Positions 47,662 through 59,339 of a DNA stretch of 64,000 nucleotides are shown one piece after another; positions within the stretch are counted from its first letter, which is position 1; each line of letters begins with the position of its first letter. The DNA is from Lithospermum erythrorhizon (Eukaryota; Streptophyta; Magnoliopsida; Boraginales; Boraginaceae). The stretch is taken from positions 1 to 64,000 of the forward strand of contig JADFUC010000478.1 in the NCBI GenBank assembly GCA_019722365.1, read 5' to 3'. A program made the position numbers and the translations under genes. Under the pieces are notes generated by a model. It did no database searches. It saw nothing but the letters and a program-made list of their open reading frames with translations, and was not told where the DNA came from.

Positions 47662-48616
47662 TTTCTTTTAAATGGATTTTTGCTGAAAATTAATTGTTGA
47701 ACATCCATTAAATTGTTTGGAATTAATTTCTTGATGAAACTTATTTTAATCAATTTTTATTCTATATTAAAATTAGTTCTAATAAGTTAGATTAAATTGG
47801 TGGTATTTTTGAATATAATTATAACTAATGGATTTAGTTTATTTAAATTCTAATTTTGATTATGGTTTAATAAATTTTCAAAATGGATTTAATTAAAATT
47901 GGTTTGATTATTAGAAGTAGAGTTTTAAGGACAGCATAAATTTTGGAATTCATTATAAAAGGTGTAAAATAGTATTTTTTGGAAAAAACTAGTTATTTTA
48001 ATATTGGATATAAAATAACACTAGAATAAGCTTTACTAGTAATTTTATAGTTAGACAAATTAAATAATTTATTTCATTTCATTATTATTCTTGACATGTA
48101 TTTTATTGTACTCGTTCATTTGCTCCATGCATTCATGCTATATATGTTTAAATGTAATTTTAATTATTAATTCATATATAATATATATTGCAAGTGTATT
48201 GATGGATGCCATGGAATAAGTGATTGATCATTATATTACTTTTTTAACCACGCAACTTCAATATTTTTTTAAGCTTCTAAGTCATACACGTATATTATAT
48301 GAATCCATATATTATAACGATATAAATTCACTATTACAATACCAATTCGCCTGCTTCATAATTTTTATAATTATTAAAATTCCTTAATCGATATATATTT
48401 TCTCAATTTTTACAAACAAAAGCTCTTATAAGCATATTCTTCTATGCAGGGAATCAATTATCATACTAATAAACATAATTATAGCTTAAAAAATAAAATA
48501 AGAAAAAAATAATACTAATATTTATGAGTCATTAGGTAGAGATAAATATGATTAACCTAGACAATAATTAACGTATAATAAGGATTACATGCAACGCACG
48601 CAATATTTTTTTAGTA
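47662..48616 (+). mobile_element. Continuation of the copia B-type leader after the hAT insertion
   Basis: AT-rich, with text resembling 40380-41470 (ttgtactcgttcatttgctc, tgtttaaatgtaatttt). The right limit is not clear; beyond ~48500 no element similarity is seen. No coding region. Confidence 0.4.
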
Positions 48617-48882
48617 CTTCTTCCATTCTTAAAAGATTATCACATTTTGAATTTTAATAGTTGATTTTTTTTTTAAAAATTTTGATTTCAAATAACTTTT
48701 AGTGTGTTATATATTTATTTGGGAAAAATATATCAATATGTGGTATTTTCAACATATTTTACTATTAACTAGATAATAATTTTGATTCAAATCAAAATTT
48801 TGGATTTGAATTAAGATTGTAAAGTTTGTTAATTTTTTATTATGAAAAAATAAATTTGATAATATTTTAGGAATGAAGGGAA
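48617..48882. mobile_element. Stowaway-like MITE, 266 bp
   Basis: Left end cttcttccattcttaaaaga then ttatcacattt; reverse complement of the right end ttcccttcattcctaaaata then ttatcaaattta. Flanking TA at 48615-48616 and 48883-48884. The interior is AT-rich with a palindrome (gattcaaatcaaaattttgg, near 48783). Confidence 0.82.
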
Positions 48883-49559
48883 TATATACGCGTTGATGAT
48901 GAGGTGATACTTCAAAGTCGCATACAAATTTGATAGTGGAACATTTACTAAGTTTCTTTGGTTGACATTCTAGCTATTTGTAAGTGTTTAGCAACTTTGA
49001 GACTTAAAATTGATGTTCGTAGTTCAAAGTTGAGTACTTGGACAAAACACCATGATTTATGCAATAATAATGACAATTGAATTGATGTGTATCGAAGTCA
49101 ATTTTGTACGAGAACCCAAATACGTATTAGATGACTAGATGAAACATGAAATGCAATTAACATGAAATGCAATTAACAATATCTTTCCATGTCCTTCGTA
49201 CCATATCAAAAAAATTAGAATACAACTAACTTTTATAGGAAGATTAAAAAACTTGGGTAATTTTCTTACATAAATACAAAAGTCAACCCCTACTAGTTTC
49301 TTTGACATCAAACAATTCAACATGGAACCAAATTCATATGAGCATTTTGGCATGCCACTATTTTCTATTATTTCTACTTTATTGACCCAATTTATTTTTA
49401 GATTTTTTAAATTTTTGTAATATTTTTTTTTATAAAATATTTAGGCTCATTAAGAATCACTATGTTTTTTTTTTCTTTTAATTTTTTCCTAACGATAGAA
49501 GTTATAAATTACATACAATATCAGACATTAATTAAATTCTAAGCTAAGCAAATGGGAGC
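48883..49559. other. AT-rich intergenic DNA
   Basis: No gene, tRNA or element recognised. A direct repeat catgaaatgcaattaa occurs twice at 49144-49174. Confidence 0.5.
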
Positions 49560-49825
49560 CTAAACTTCAAAGAAACAACTTGTATTCTCTCTAAAGTCTG
49601 CTGTATGAACCACCGTCTTTACGTGGATATTACACCGAGACCACGTAACTGCTGGAAATCCCACGAAGTGGGTGCTGGAAAGCTGTTGAGCATCGCCTGA
49701 AAGTCCCACATAATGATGCACGAAACTGAGGAAGTATGTATAATATACTCTTCTGCCAAGAATCGAACCTGAGACCTCTTGAATAGAGGCTTAGGTCATG
49801 TACCACTACGTTGTTCGTTACATCT
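49560..49825 (-). mobile_element. tRNA-derived SINE-like element
   Basis: On the minus strand, a pol III A-box-like TAGTGGTACATG (49798-49809) and a perfect B box GGTTCGATTC (49760-49769) are about 30 bases apart. They are followed by about 190 bp of non-tRNA body (gtgggactttcaggcgatgc, ttcgtgggatttccagcag). This is the structure of plant SINEs. The surrounding text does not fold as a complete tRNA. Ends and target duplications are not defined. Confidence 0.6.
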
Positions 49826-50719
49826 AATTCTTTTAAGTTTTTTCTTCTACAAATGGTCTGGCCTGTGTCTATGCATTTTATCAAAACAATGCTCTTCCCT
49901 ATCAAAATATGAGTCGTTTGCCTTTTTTTGAGTATAGAAAACTTTTAATCAACTTTTTAGGCAAATCAATACAGAGATAGAAGTTATATTATTTGTAGTT
50001 TTATTTTTGAAGATCTAACTATTTTCTAAACCATTCTATTAATTTTAATAATTAATGAGCAAATCCATTTTCGGAATTACTAAATAAAATTGTTGTGTTT
50101 TGATCACGTAAAGTATCTTCAACTACAATGTGTGAAAGGTAACTAGTGTATTGACTAACAAATTTGTAACTAGTGATCTTATTATCCGGTGATCAAACTT
50201 AATAAAGTAAGAAGAAATTAAACTTAGATGTGCTGCTATAATTCATTTCTAGAAAAGTTTTCTGGCAATTGATAATTTTTTTAATTTAGTTTTAATTTAG
50301 AAAACAATCACAAATTGGCAACTCCTTAAATTAAAACCAATCTCTTCGAGTCCAGCTTTTATATGTCATACATTGATACACATGTTCTCATTGAATCATC
50401 TTAGTTTTTGAAATCATAATGTATGTTATGGTTTAAATTTATTAGTCGATGCAGTTAATAGTACATATTATAATTAGTATACTATACTTCAATGATTTAT
50501 TGCTAAATTTTGAATATTCAAGAAATAAGTCCGATAACAATCAACTCAAAATTAATTGTTTAGGTTATGAAAACACATGAAACGGTCATAACTCTCTAAC
50601 TTAGTTAATGATTTTTGCACTCTAATAATTAATTGACAATCTATATTCCAATTTCTCAATTTTATCCCTCATTTATAATTATGGATTGACAAATAACAAG
50701 GAAATAAATCAATTGATGA
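49826..50719. other. AT-rich intergenic DNA
   Basis: No gene or repeat with clear structure recognised. Scattered AT-rich runs only. Confidence 0.45.
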
Positions 50720-52362
50720 AGTGTAAAAAATAATGTGGACACCGTAAATTAAGGGTGTCCAAGGTTAAGATTGGACATGTGACAACCCCAAACCCAATAT
50801 ATCGAATTGAAAATATTAAACTCAAACTCAATAAATCCAACTAACATGGACATAATTATTAACTATCATGAATCTTACTTAATAGGTAGAGGGTCAAATC
50901 CTTGAAGACATACGACACCATCCTAGTCGTACACATGTCAATAATCGGTCAAGTGGAACACAAAGGGAAATGATACTAAACCTTTTCACATCAATATAAA
51001 TACTGATTCTCTCTCTACCATATGGGGTAACGTTTTTTTGTTATAGTCCCTGAGTGGCCTCAACCAGATCCGAGACTCAGGTCCCACTCAAGCAGCTTTC
51101 CAGTTTCCTTTCAGTTGAGATGCATCGGTTCAATAGGAGGATTGCCCCAAAAAGGATCCTCGCAACAAAGGCAAGGTTGTCTAGTCTCAAGATGTTTGAC
51201 CATCCCAAGGGTCTCCCTGCCGAAGAGAGGTTCGCCCGTCCATGAAATCACATCATCCCATGAGGGGTCACCCTATTCGGTGGTTCCATGGCTAGTATAT
51301 TTAAACCATCAGACTTAGACCGAAGAAGTAGGGCTAGTAGAGTTATATTGATAATACTGGTGCGCTTTCTTAAGCTAAGGACAAGATCACATTATAGATC
51401 TAAACATGTACCTTAGAAAGTATTATTCATTCGTGAAATTGTCGATAGAGGAGATGTGAAAGTATGTAAGGTGCCAACCGATGATAATATAATCCCCTAA
51501 CCAAACGACTATGCCAGTCTAAGCATGATAGACACGTGTCTAGCACATGTCTTAGGCGCAAGAATGAGTGGTGTTAAGATTAGTGAGGGCTAGTTTTCTT
51601 ATATGTCATGAACGTTATGTGAGATATCAATTGAATATTAGCTTCTTATTGAATATATTTTTATTTTTATCATTTCTTTTCAACTATTGTACATATATTA
51701 CTATGAGTAACAAATTTGATTCCACTAGTAATCTAATATTTTCTGAAGATGCCTTTGGAGTTGATGAATCAAATAACAAATCCCTTTTCAATATTAGAAA
51801 ACAATGAGATGGATTATCCTTGATCAAATGTCTTCTATTGGAATCGGACGTCAAATTGATTAGTATGTGGATTGGTTGTCTGAATCACATTTCTTGAACA
51901 AGAAGAAAGTATTATTACTTTAGTCAATCACATAGGTATTCAAAGTAGGAATTTTTTCAGTCGTAGTACTAGATATGACCGCCATGAGAACTTAGAAGAT
52001 AATATCTTTGTGTCCGAAGGAGTTTTTCATAGAACTTATTCTAAATGGCGAATCCTAGACCTGCGTGCCAAAATTTTAATTTTCATGAGTGATGTACATT
52101 TTAAGGGATTCGTGCAATCAAATATAACGATAAATTTCTAGTCTCCTAGAGAATTAATGATGATTATGGTAGTCACCTAAAGTATTGCACTCGGTATCAC
52201 ATTAATTCATGTACCGAAGAAGAGAAGAAATGAAAGAATTTCATGACACATATTTTATCAAAGCTTGGTTGCTGGAAATCAGGTAACAAATGAATTATGT
52301 CCTCGTCTAAGAGAAAGTGAGAGAGTTGGAATTCATAGGGTTTTAGAATCTAGTATTATGCT

Positions 52363-53136
52363 TGTTGAAAAATTATATTGTACAATTCATATTACTTACT
52401 TAAAGTTAAGTTCACATGTATATTGATTGAAGTGGTAATTAATATACTAGTATTTTTCCAAATCGATATTAGGGGTTATGATAGGGTACTAGAGTCCTCT
52501 CATATTGCATGTATTAATATTGCATTTAGTTAATATTATGTTGATTGGGTGTAAGAGGTCACACACACATACCAAAAATTAATTGATAATATCGATTATA
52601 AAGTTTTCGGGTTACAATGTAATAGTAAGAGAATATGTGGGATGAGATTATGAAATCTTGTTAGAACCATGGCCCCATTTACGAATTGAGGATGAGCTTT
52701 TACCAACCAGTGTTAATAGTTAACGTAGATTAAGTGGCACATACATAGTTATTTTTCACTTAATTAATAAAATTCTAGTCTTAAATTATTTCATGGAACA
52801 ATTTTATCTCAAGAAAAGCAAAACCCTAAGTTACCCCACCATTTTTAGTTCGATTATTTGGAGAGCAAAATCACATTGATTTATCCTCTTACATCTCTTA
52901 TTTGATTAAACTCTAACAGTTCTAGTATAATTGAAGAGAAAGGTTTGATAAATCATTGGTGTGGAAAATCTTAGAGAGAATAGAACTTTGTTATATAAAG
53001 TCTCCTTCAATCATATTTTCCGTTGCTGTGAAGGTACAAAACGAATCCCTATTTAATTATTGTGTTTATAACCCCATAGGATTCTTGGGATCAGAAATGA
53101 TATAAGTTTGTTGATATTATTATCATGGAAACCCCA
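52363..53136 (+). mobile_element. Solo LTR of copia family B, plus strand
   Basis: Starts TGTTGAAAAATTATATTGTA and ends gaaacccca. It holds family landmarks in order: attgtacaattcat, aatcgatattaggggttatg, agaggtcacacacacatacc, and gattataaagttttcgggtt. No copia interior follows. Expected pentamer duplication not confirmed (atgct left, cacat right). Confidence 0.65.
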
Positions 53137-53639
53137 CACATAGATAGACGTAAGAAGCGAACCTACAATAGGAAAGATCGTCAATTGACAGATGATATGG
53201 GCGGATTAATTGTGGTATATTAGTGACAATTATACCCCGTTTTATGAATTTCGAGGATGTGGAATGGTGTCCACAGATGAATGATCACTAAGAGAAAGGA
53301 GCTATCATCCTTAGATAGTGCATACAGTCGGTCCCAAAAAGGGACAATCGTCTTGTCAGAATGTAAGGGAACCCAGACAATGCAACTGACCATGAACCTA
53401 AATCTTGGAAGAAAGAATTAGTAGTAATCAAATGCTACAACTTCAACCTTGAAGGCAATCCTAGTGCAAAGACTTTTGGGGCAAGACAAAATCCAAATAC
53501 TCAAGTAGAACCACAAAGTGCGTAGGAACAGTGTTAGGAAAAATTGCAAGGCATCGCGACCTATTCAACACAATGACGGAAAATACTTATAGATATGTCC
53601 ACTCTCTAGGTTCGACATTAAAAGTCAATAAAAAGATCA

Positions 53640-53811
53640 TCACTTTCTCAGAGGAAGAATTGCAATGAAAAGAGACCCCTCACGACGACTCTTTTGGTAT
53701 AAGCCCGACCATCTCAAACTTTTTAGTAGCTAGAATGTTCGTGGATCAAGGGAGTTCAGCTAATATTTATTATCTCCAAGCATATGATCTGCTAGGATAT
53801 TCCCAAAAGTT
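53640..53811 (+). pseudogene. Protease of the second Tat-like element, N-terminal part
   Basis: Plus-strand text FSEEELQ (53649-53669) and, after a stop, TISNFLVARMFVDQGSSANI (53708-53767), then YYLQAYDLLGYSQKLL up to the copia target site. This matches Tat retropepsin (FSEEDL; RxFVDxGSSADIL). The catalytic triplet is D-Q-G instead of D-S/T-G. It resumes at 62450. Confidence 0.75.
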
Positions 53812-53816
53812 ATTAA

Positions 53817-54800
53817 TGTTAGAATTTAGTATGCATTTAAATTTGTGATAAAACAACCCAAATTCATACATCCCCGGATCCTCAAATGATATAAATTAAT
53901 CTAAAAATATATAATGACTTATATGAATACGAGAGCACTTGCAGAGATGCCAGCGGAAGTCTATCAACGATTCTTTCACGAAGCCTCCTTTGAATTCCAT
54001 CATTGAGCACTTGAATGCCAATTGCCTCTAGTCGGTTGCACACGGAAGGTTGAATCTCTTCTGACATGTTTGCTAGAACAATATTGGATTGAATTGGATG
54101 ATAAAGAAAAATGAAATTTTCTTTTTCATTTGAGAGCTCACGGCTCTTTTCAATTTGGAGGCTTTTTTGTTTCATTTTTGATGATTGAAAAATCATTACT
54201 CATCATTAGGTTAATGATTAGGTTTAATATATTATTATTATTAAACCTAAAGCCCAACCGAATAGTTAATGAGCCAGCCCGTTAAATTTAATTAAACCGT
54301 TAAGTAAAATCAAACACTAACAAGTTGTTAATAGTAACTAACAAGTTACTAACGAGCTCAACTAACTATCGAATTAATTCAATTGACTAATTAATTCATT
54401 CGGGTTCTCCAATTTATATTTTACATTATCAATGTAAAATTCCCAATTGAAATATTAGATTGATTACAATCAACTCACGAATTTAGCAAATGTAGTTTAA
54501 TTTCATACATGAAATATAATTCAGCGATAAACTATATGTGTGTGACCTTGTAGGCTCGGATAATAGTAAGTTGTATAATAATAATTGACCAATTACTATT
54601 ATTATAACGATTAATGAGTAAAGAATCTAGCAATATTTCTTAACCCACTTAGAATTATCGCGAACCCGAACTAGTAATATCACAATTCTTAAGGTGAACT
54701 TAAGTTCTAGCTGTCATTTAACCAACTTTCGGAAAATGAATTGATACACAATTATCGCGATAGGCATAATAAAAAGGGAATCAATTTTCATTGATTTCAT
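53817..54800 (-). repeat. 3' LTR of copia A-2
   Basis: Starts on the plus strand tgttagaatttagtatg and is collinear with 61481-62449, e.g. gatgccagcggaagtctatc, taacaagttgttaatagtaa. Minus-strand polypurine tract ccaaggggtggag lies at 54801-54813. The U3 terminus is shortened (gatttcat instead of gatttccaaca). Confidence 0.88.
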
Positions 54801-55500
54801 CTCCACCCCTTGGGCGATTACCATGATTCCTTTATCAACGATCTAGTCGTAGGCTAACCATAAGTGTGTCGCCCAAACACCCCAAAGAAACTTTCTTTAC
54901 TCAAGTATGGTGAATAAGCATTTGGCATCCCGTAAACCAATCGGTACCAAGCGTGTGAGAGGCATGAATCTTCCTTATATATCAGGGCGGATAAATCCTC
55001 GATATATCAACATCTATCGTTGCCTCAGCACAATAGCTGATGACATATGCCGTTATAATCGGCTTAAGGTAGGCGTTTGGTCAGTCAAAGTCTGAGCTTT
55101 CATTATATCTGAGATAGTTATATATCGTAGGTCTAAGGTATCGGGCCTAAAATTCTAAACAAATATCACTTAGGACACGGATATCGTATCTTCTAGCAAT
55201 TCGTTTTTGGTCATACCCGGCTCTCCCCAGTCATAGGACCGTAGGTCCCACGGTATTGATCCCAGTCTGCCAGACTACTTGTGTCAATCTTGATCGCCTA
55301 ATCAAAAACACCATATTGGTCATTTGATGCTTGTCGCCTAACTATCAGCATCGACCAAGGCCTTTGGAAACATCTATGTTTAGAGGCTTGAAGAGGTGTA
55401 ATCCAGCGATTCATGTTTACTCTCTGAAAACATAGACTAACTAAAGTTTAACTTTTCACTCATCGAGGATACAATACATATATATTATATATTTCAAAGG

Positions 55501-58500
55501 AGTACATGGAAATAAATAATGGGTAACTATATGAATGAATCCAGCATTCATGTAGTTTGAATTAACAATCGATTAAAACACAAATGAACTTTGTTTTAAT
55601 CAATTATTTAACTTACTCGAAGTGAATGAAGCCTTTCCTTTGAACTTTGCCACATTCGGTTCCTTCATTAAGCTCATGAAAACCAAACCGTTGAATCACG
55701 GGGAAGAATCCTTTTCGGCTTGCATGAATTCTTAGGTCATTTCAAGACATGTAAAGCAAAAGAATAGTGATTATAATCACATCCTTTATTGGAATACTAT
55801 TTCTGGCTTGACCTTTAAATCCATACACTGGATCCTTTAAGCTTGCATGACTTCCTTAGATCATTTCATGATATGTAAAGCAAAGAGTATAGTGATTATA
55901 ATCACCTCCTTTACCGAGAAATACTACTTCAGCGATCTTTACATTCATCGTCCGGTCTACTCAGCAAAGGAATCATTGATGACTAAGATTATCGACATAG
56001 TCATGCTGACTATGATCAAAATGAGTTTCAACCAGCTCGAGTTACATCGGGTAGGTTTACAACACAACTCGAAGTGTGTTAAAACTTAAAACACATAAAT
56101 AACACATTAAATGCACATTCTTTAACAACGTGCAAGAAAAGCAGATTGGTAGTCAGTTGTATCTTGAGTTCAAGTTTCCTTTTAGTTTTACTTTCGTTGA
56201 GCATACTAGACTCGGTCTATTATTCAAATTAACGGCTAATAGCTTTTCATATGGTACAAGCTGTCCATAATGCTACTATCACGCGTTCGATTACAAGTGA
56301 AAATCAACAATTTGATCCATTCCATATAACTATAGTTACCTACATTCCTTTAAAAGTTACTACAGTATTCGAATCCGTGAATACCTTTAGTAAAATTTCA
56401 CAATTCCATTCAGGAAATCATGCTCACGTCATAGTTGTAGTGCATGACACATGACCTTAATGGCGGCATCACGGTGAATCATATTACTATGTAATAGACT
56501 TCAACCCTCTCATTAATGCTTGAGACCCTTACTAGTAAGGATTGGACCTCTGTGAAGATTTGCCTTGTGAATAAGAATGTCTATTTATAGAATTTAATCT
56601 ATTATAGATTTCACCTCGAGCTTCATGACATCTTAAACTTAACAAGCAAATGCATGGCCTCACATATATAATGTGATTATAGCATGTGTCGCATATATGT
56701 AGCTAGAGCCCACAAATGTACAACACAATCACTACTACACCTTTTAAGGTTGTAGGAAGATTTCTTCAATATTTAGTGTATAAAACATCATTTATGCAGT
56801 TACGCTCCCATTAACCTTTAAGGAAATAAAGTTTCTTCATCACTCTTGATTCTTATTGATTTGCATCAAGTATCAAAGTGAGGAATTTAACTCCATTATA
56901 CTCAATCTTAAGTTTGCAACTTTAGATTCTAGTAATTATAGAAACTTTCTCTTATAATTCTCGCTTGAGATGTGGAGTTCAATAACAATGTCAAGTATCC
57001 GTGGTATTTGATCATTACTTAGGAACATTCTTTGGATAACTTGCTTGGAGCCAGCGTGTACGACTTGTGGAATAGGAATAAGAAACTTTGAAATAAAAAG
57101 GCATAGTCAACCAATGAATATGTTTAATCTTGAACATAACCAAATGTATGATTAAATGTTCATTCATGGTGATTGCTCATTTAATGAAAATTTATTATAC
57201 GATGATTACCGTCGAAAGTAATATAGAATGAGCTCTTTCCGCGATGATTCACACGTCGAGGAAGATAAAATAGGCTTTATATAAACCCATTGTATTCACG
57301 TTTATTTGATTAAATGACCTCAAGTCATTTATTGGAGTATTATTCATGTTGTCATTTGTATCAACTTTGCATTTAGCTTTAAATGCGTCGAGTGGATACT
57401 CTTGATATAACCTAAGGGTTCTAATCTTTGATTGAGTATCTTCTGGAGCCACTTGAATGCATTCAAGTCACATATTTATTTCCACTAACGTACTTCATAA
57501 TGAAGACTCTATATGCACAATAAATTGCAACACTATAGTTGATGAAATAAATACCGGTTTCCTTCTGATTTATGTGCAAAATGACTTAATATCAACTCAC
57601 GGATCTGAGTTAAATTATGTCTACTACAGTGACATAATACTAACTTATCCTATACGAGACGTTTCAAAGTTTGTTTATCAAACACAACTCTTGAGTTGTC
57701 TCACAGTTGAATATGAATAAATTAGTTTAAAGGTAGGTGTAGCGACCTTAATATGTGAAATTATTTCATTCTTTGTGTTTCAACCATGTTAAACACAATC
57801 CTTACTTGTATCACTCAACTAATGACACATCTAAGGTTAGAATGAAATTATCTTGGTATATGAAATTGAAAGATCTCATCCATTTGTGTTTCTTCATTAC
57901 AAAACTGTTCCATATTAATATCTTAAGCAATGCGTTTTAAGATTAGAATGATATCTCGTGTCGGATGATATACTACTTATATCGATGATACTTTTGACTC
58001 AGAACTTGATAGTATTCATATGGTCCTTTTCATACCCATATCCAATAGATATATTCAATGGCTGAATCTTGATTAACTTGTATGTAAACATACAAAATTA
58101 ATTTAGACCGTACAATTACTCCATTAAGTCTAGTAAGAGTTGACTTAGTTTATCTTTTCAAGATTATACTCAAATCTTGTTGAGTCGTATCCATAAGTAT
58201 TATTCAAATCGTTTGTTCAAGGTATCTTTTTAAAGAAAGAGTAGAGAGAGTAATGTTTCATGTCGAGAATCACTTGATAGGCGATGTAAGTCAAACATGA
58301 CATTCTTTTCTACTCTTACAAGTGCAAAAGAAAAGAAATAGTTTTAGAATCCCAACCACCTTCATGGAAGATTTAAAAGCTGTGGAATCTTATAATGTAA
58401 TTAAGCTGCTCATTACCTGAGAACCGATAAAACTTTCTTTGTATCCTGTCTTCTGTTATTTTTATCATGGCTCGTATCCATGATTAAAATCATGTGAGTC

Positions 58501-59339
58501 AAAACTAATTTCAACACTAATACTTTAATAAGACATTACAGCTTTACGACAACAAAATTATTTCAGATATAAGTTTAATCAAATCTCTTTCAATTCCTAA
58601 ATGTTACTTAAAAACCTTCTTTACATGGCAAAGTTCGAAATAATGAAGCGAATTACTGCTTCAACTTATAGTTCCATGTTCACTCAAATTGTACAAATAG
58701 CAGAAGAACGAATAGATAACTGTATTTGGTTATATACACTTCCATAAGCTTTTGTTTCATCACAATTCATGAACCCATGTTAAATCATGTTAAAACTAGA
58801 TACCAATCACGTAATCACGAAATGTAGATACACAACATTCAAGATCATTATTAGTTTTTCTCGTCGAGTTATAAAAGAGGTCAAACTATTTATTATTTAA
58901 GGCTTACATTTTGGTAGCTAGAGACAATATGATATATTGGTCTTCTGGCATCATCACCTTTATTCCGAATCAAAAATTAATTATCCTTCGATCATGTCAT
59001 GTCACTGTTCCTTGGAACCCAAAGTTCATAAGCGATATCGACATGATTGAATCAAGTCTTAAATATTTTGTGAAAGGTATTTAAAGTTTATCCTCTATTA
59101 GCATACAACCGATTGCAATGGTTGAAAGAAGATCGCATTGTAACACTTTATTTCAACAAGTCATTCGGATTTCTCCTTAACTTATTTTATTTCACATTAT
59201 AAGGTTATGCATTTAGTTTGCCCAATGAATGGTGAATAAAATAAAAGTAAACTTAATATGCCAAACATAATAGGAAATATACAACCCAAAATAAACGGTG
59301 TAGTTCAAAAAATTTCATACATATTTACAAAATGAATTG
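55501..59339 (-). other. Interior of copia A-2 without recognisable genes
   Basis: AT-rich (roughly two-thirds A+T), longest ORFs under 90 codons on either strand, and no YVDD, integrase or gag motif on the minus strand. A diverged direct repeat of about 115 bp (55717-55830 and 55835-55945) shares gatcatttcatgatatgtaa-type text and agtgattataatcac. It replaces the place where gag-pol lies in A-1. Confidence 0.6.

Larger units (their letters stand above)
50720..53811 (+). mobile_element. Second Tat-like Ty3/gypsy element, plus strand, 5' part
   Basis: A presumed LTR region (about 50720-51400, with tcaatataaatactgattc as a TATA context) precedes gag-like DNA (from about 51700: MSNKFDSTSNLIFSEDAFGV). 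The protease segment at 53640-53811 is clear. A copia LTR (52363-53136) interrupts gag. LTR limits and PBS were not established. The element continues after element A-2 at 62450. Confidence 0.6.

Noticed and set aside
49740..49830. Functional tRNA gene
   Set aside because: A and B boxes are present but no full cloverleaf or acceptor stem could be traced; SINE head is the better reading.
56251..57940. Several 60-87 codon ORFs in the A-2 core
   Set aside because: Lengths are as expected by chance in AT-rich DNA, no family text, and both strands are equally open.
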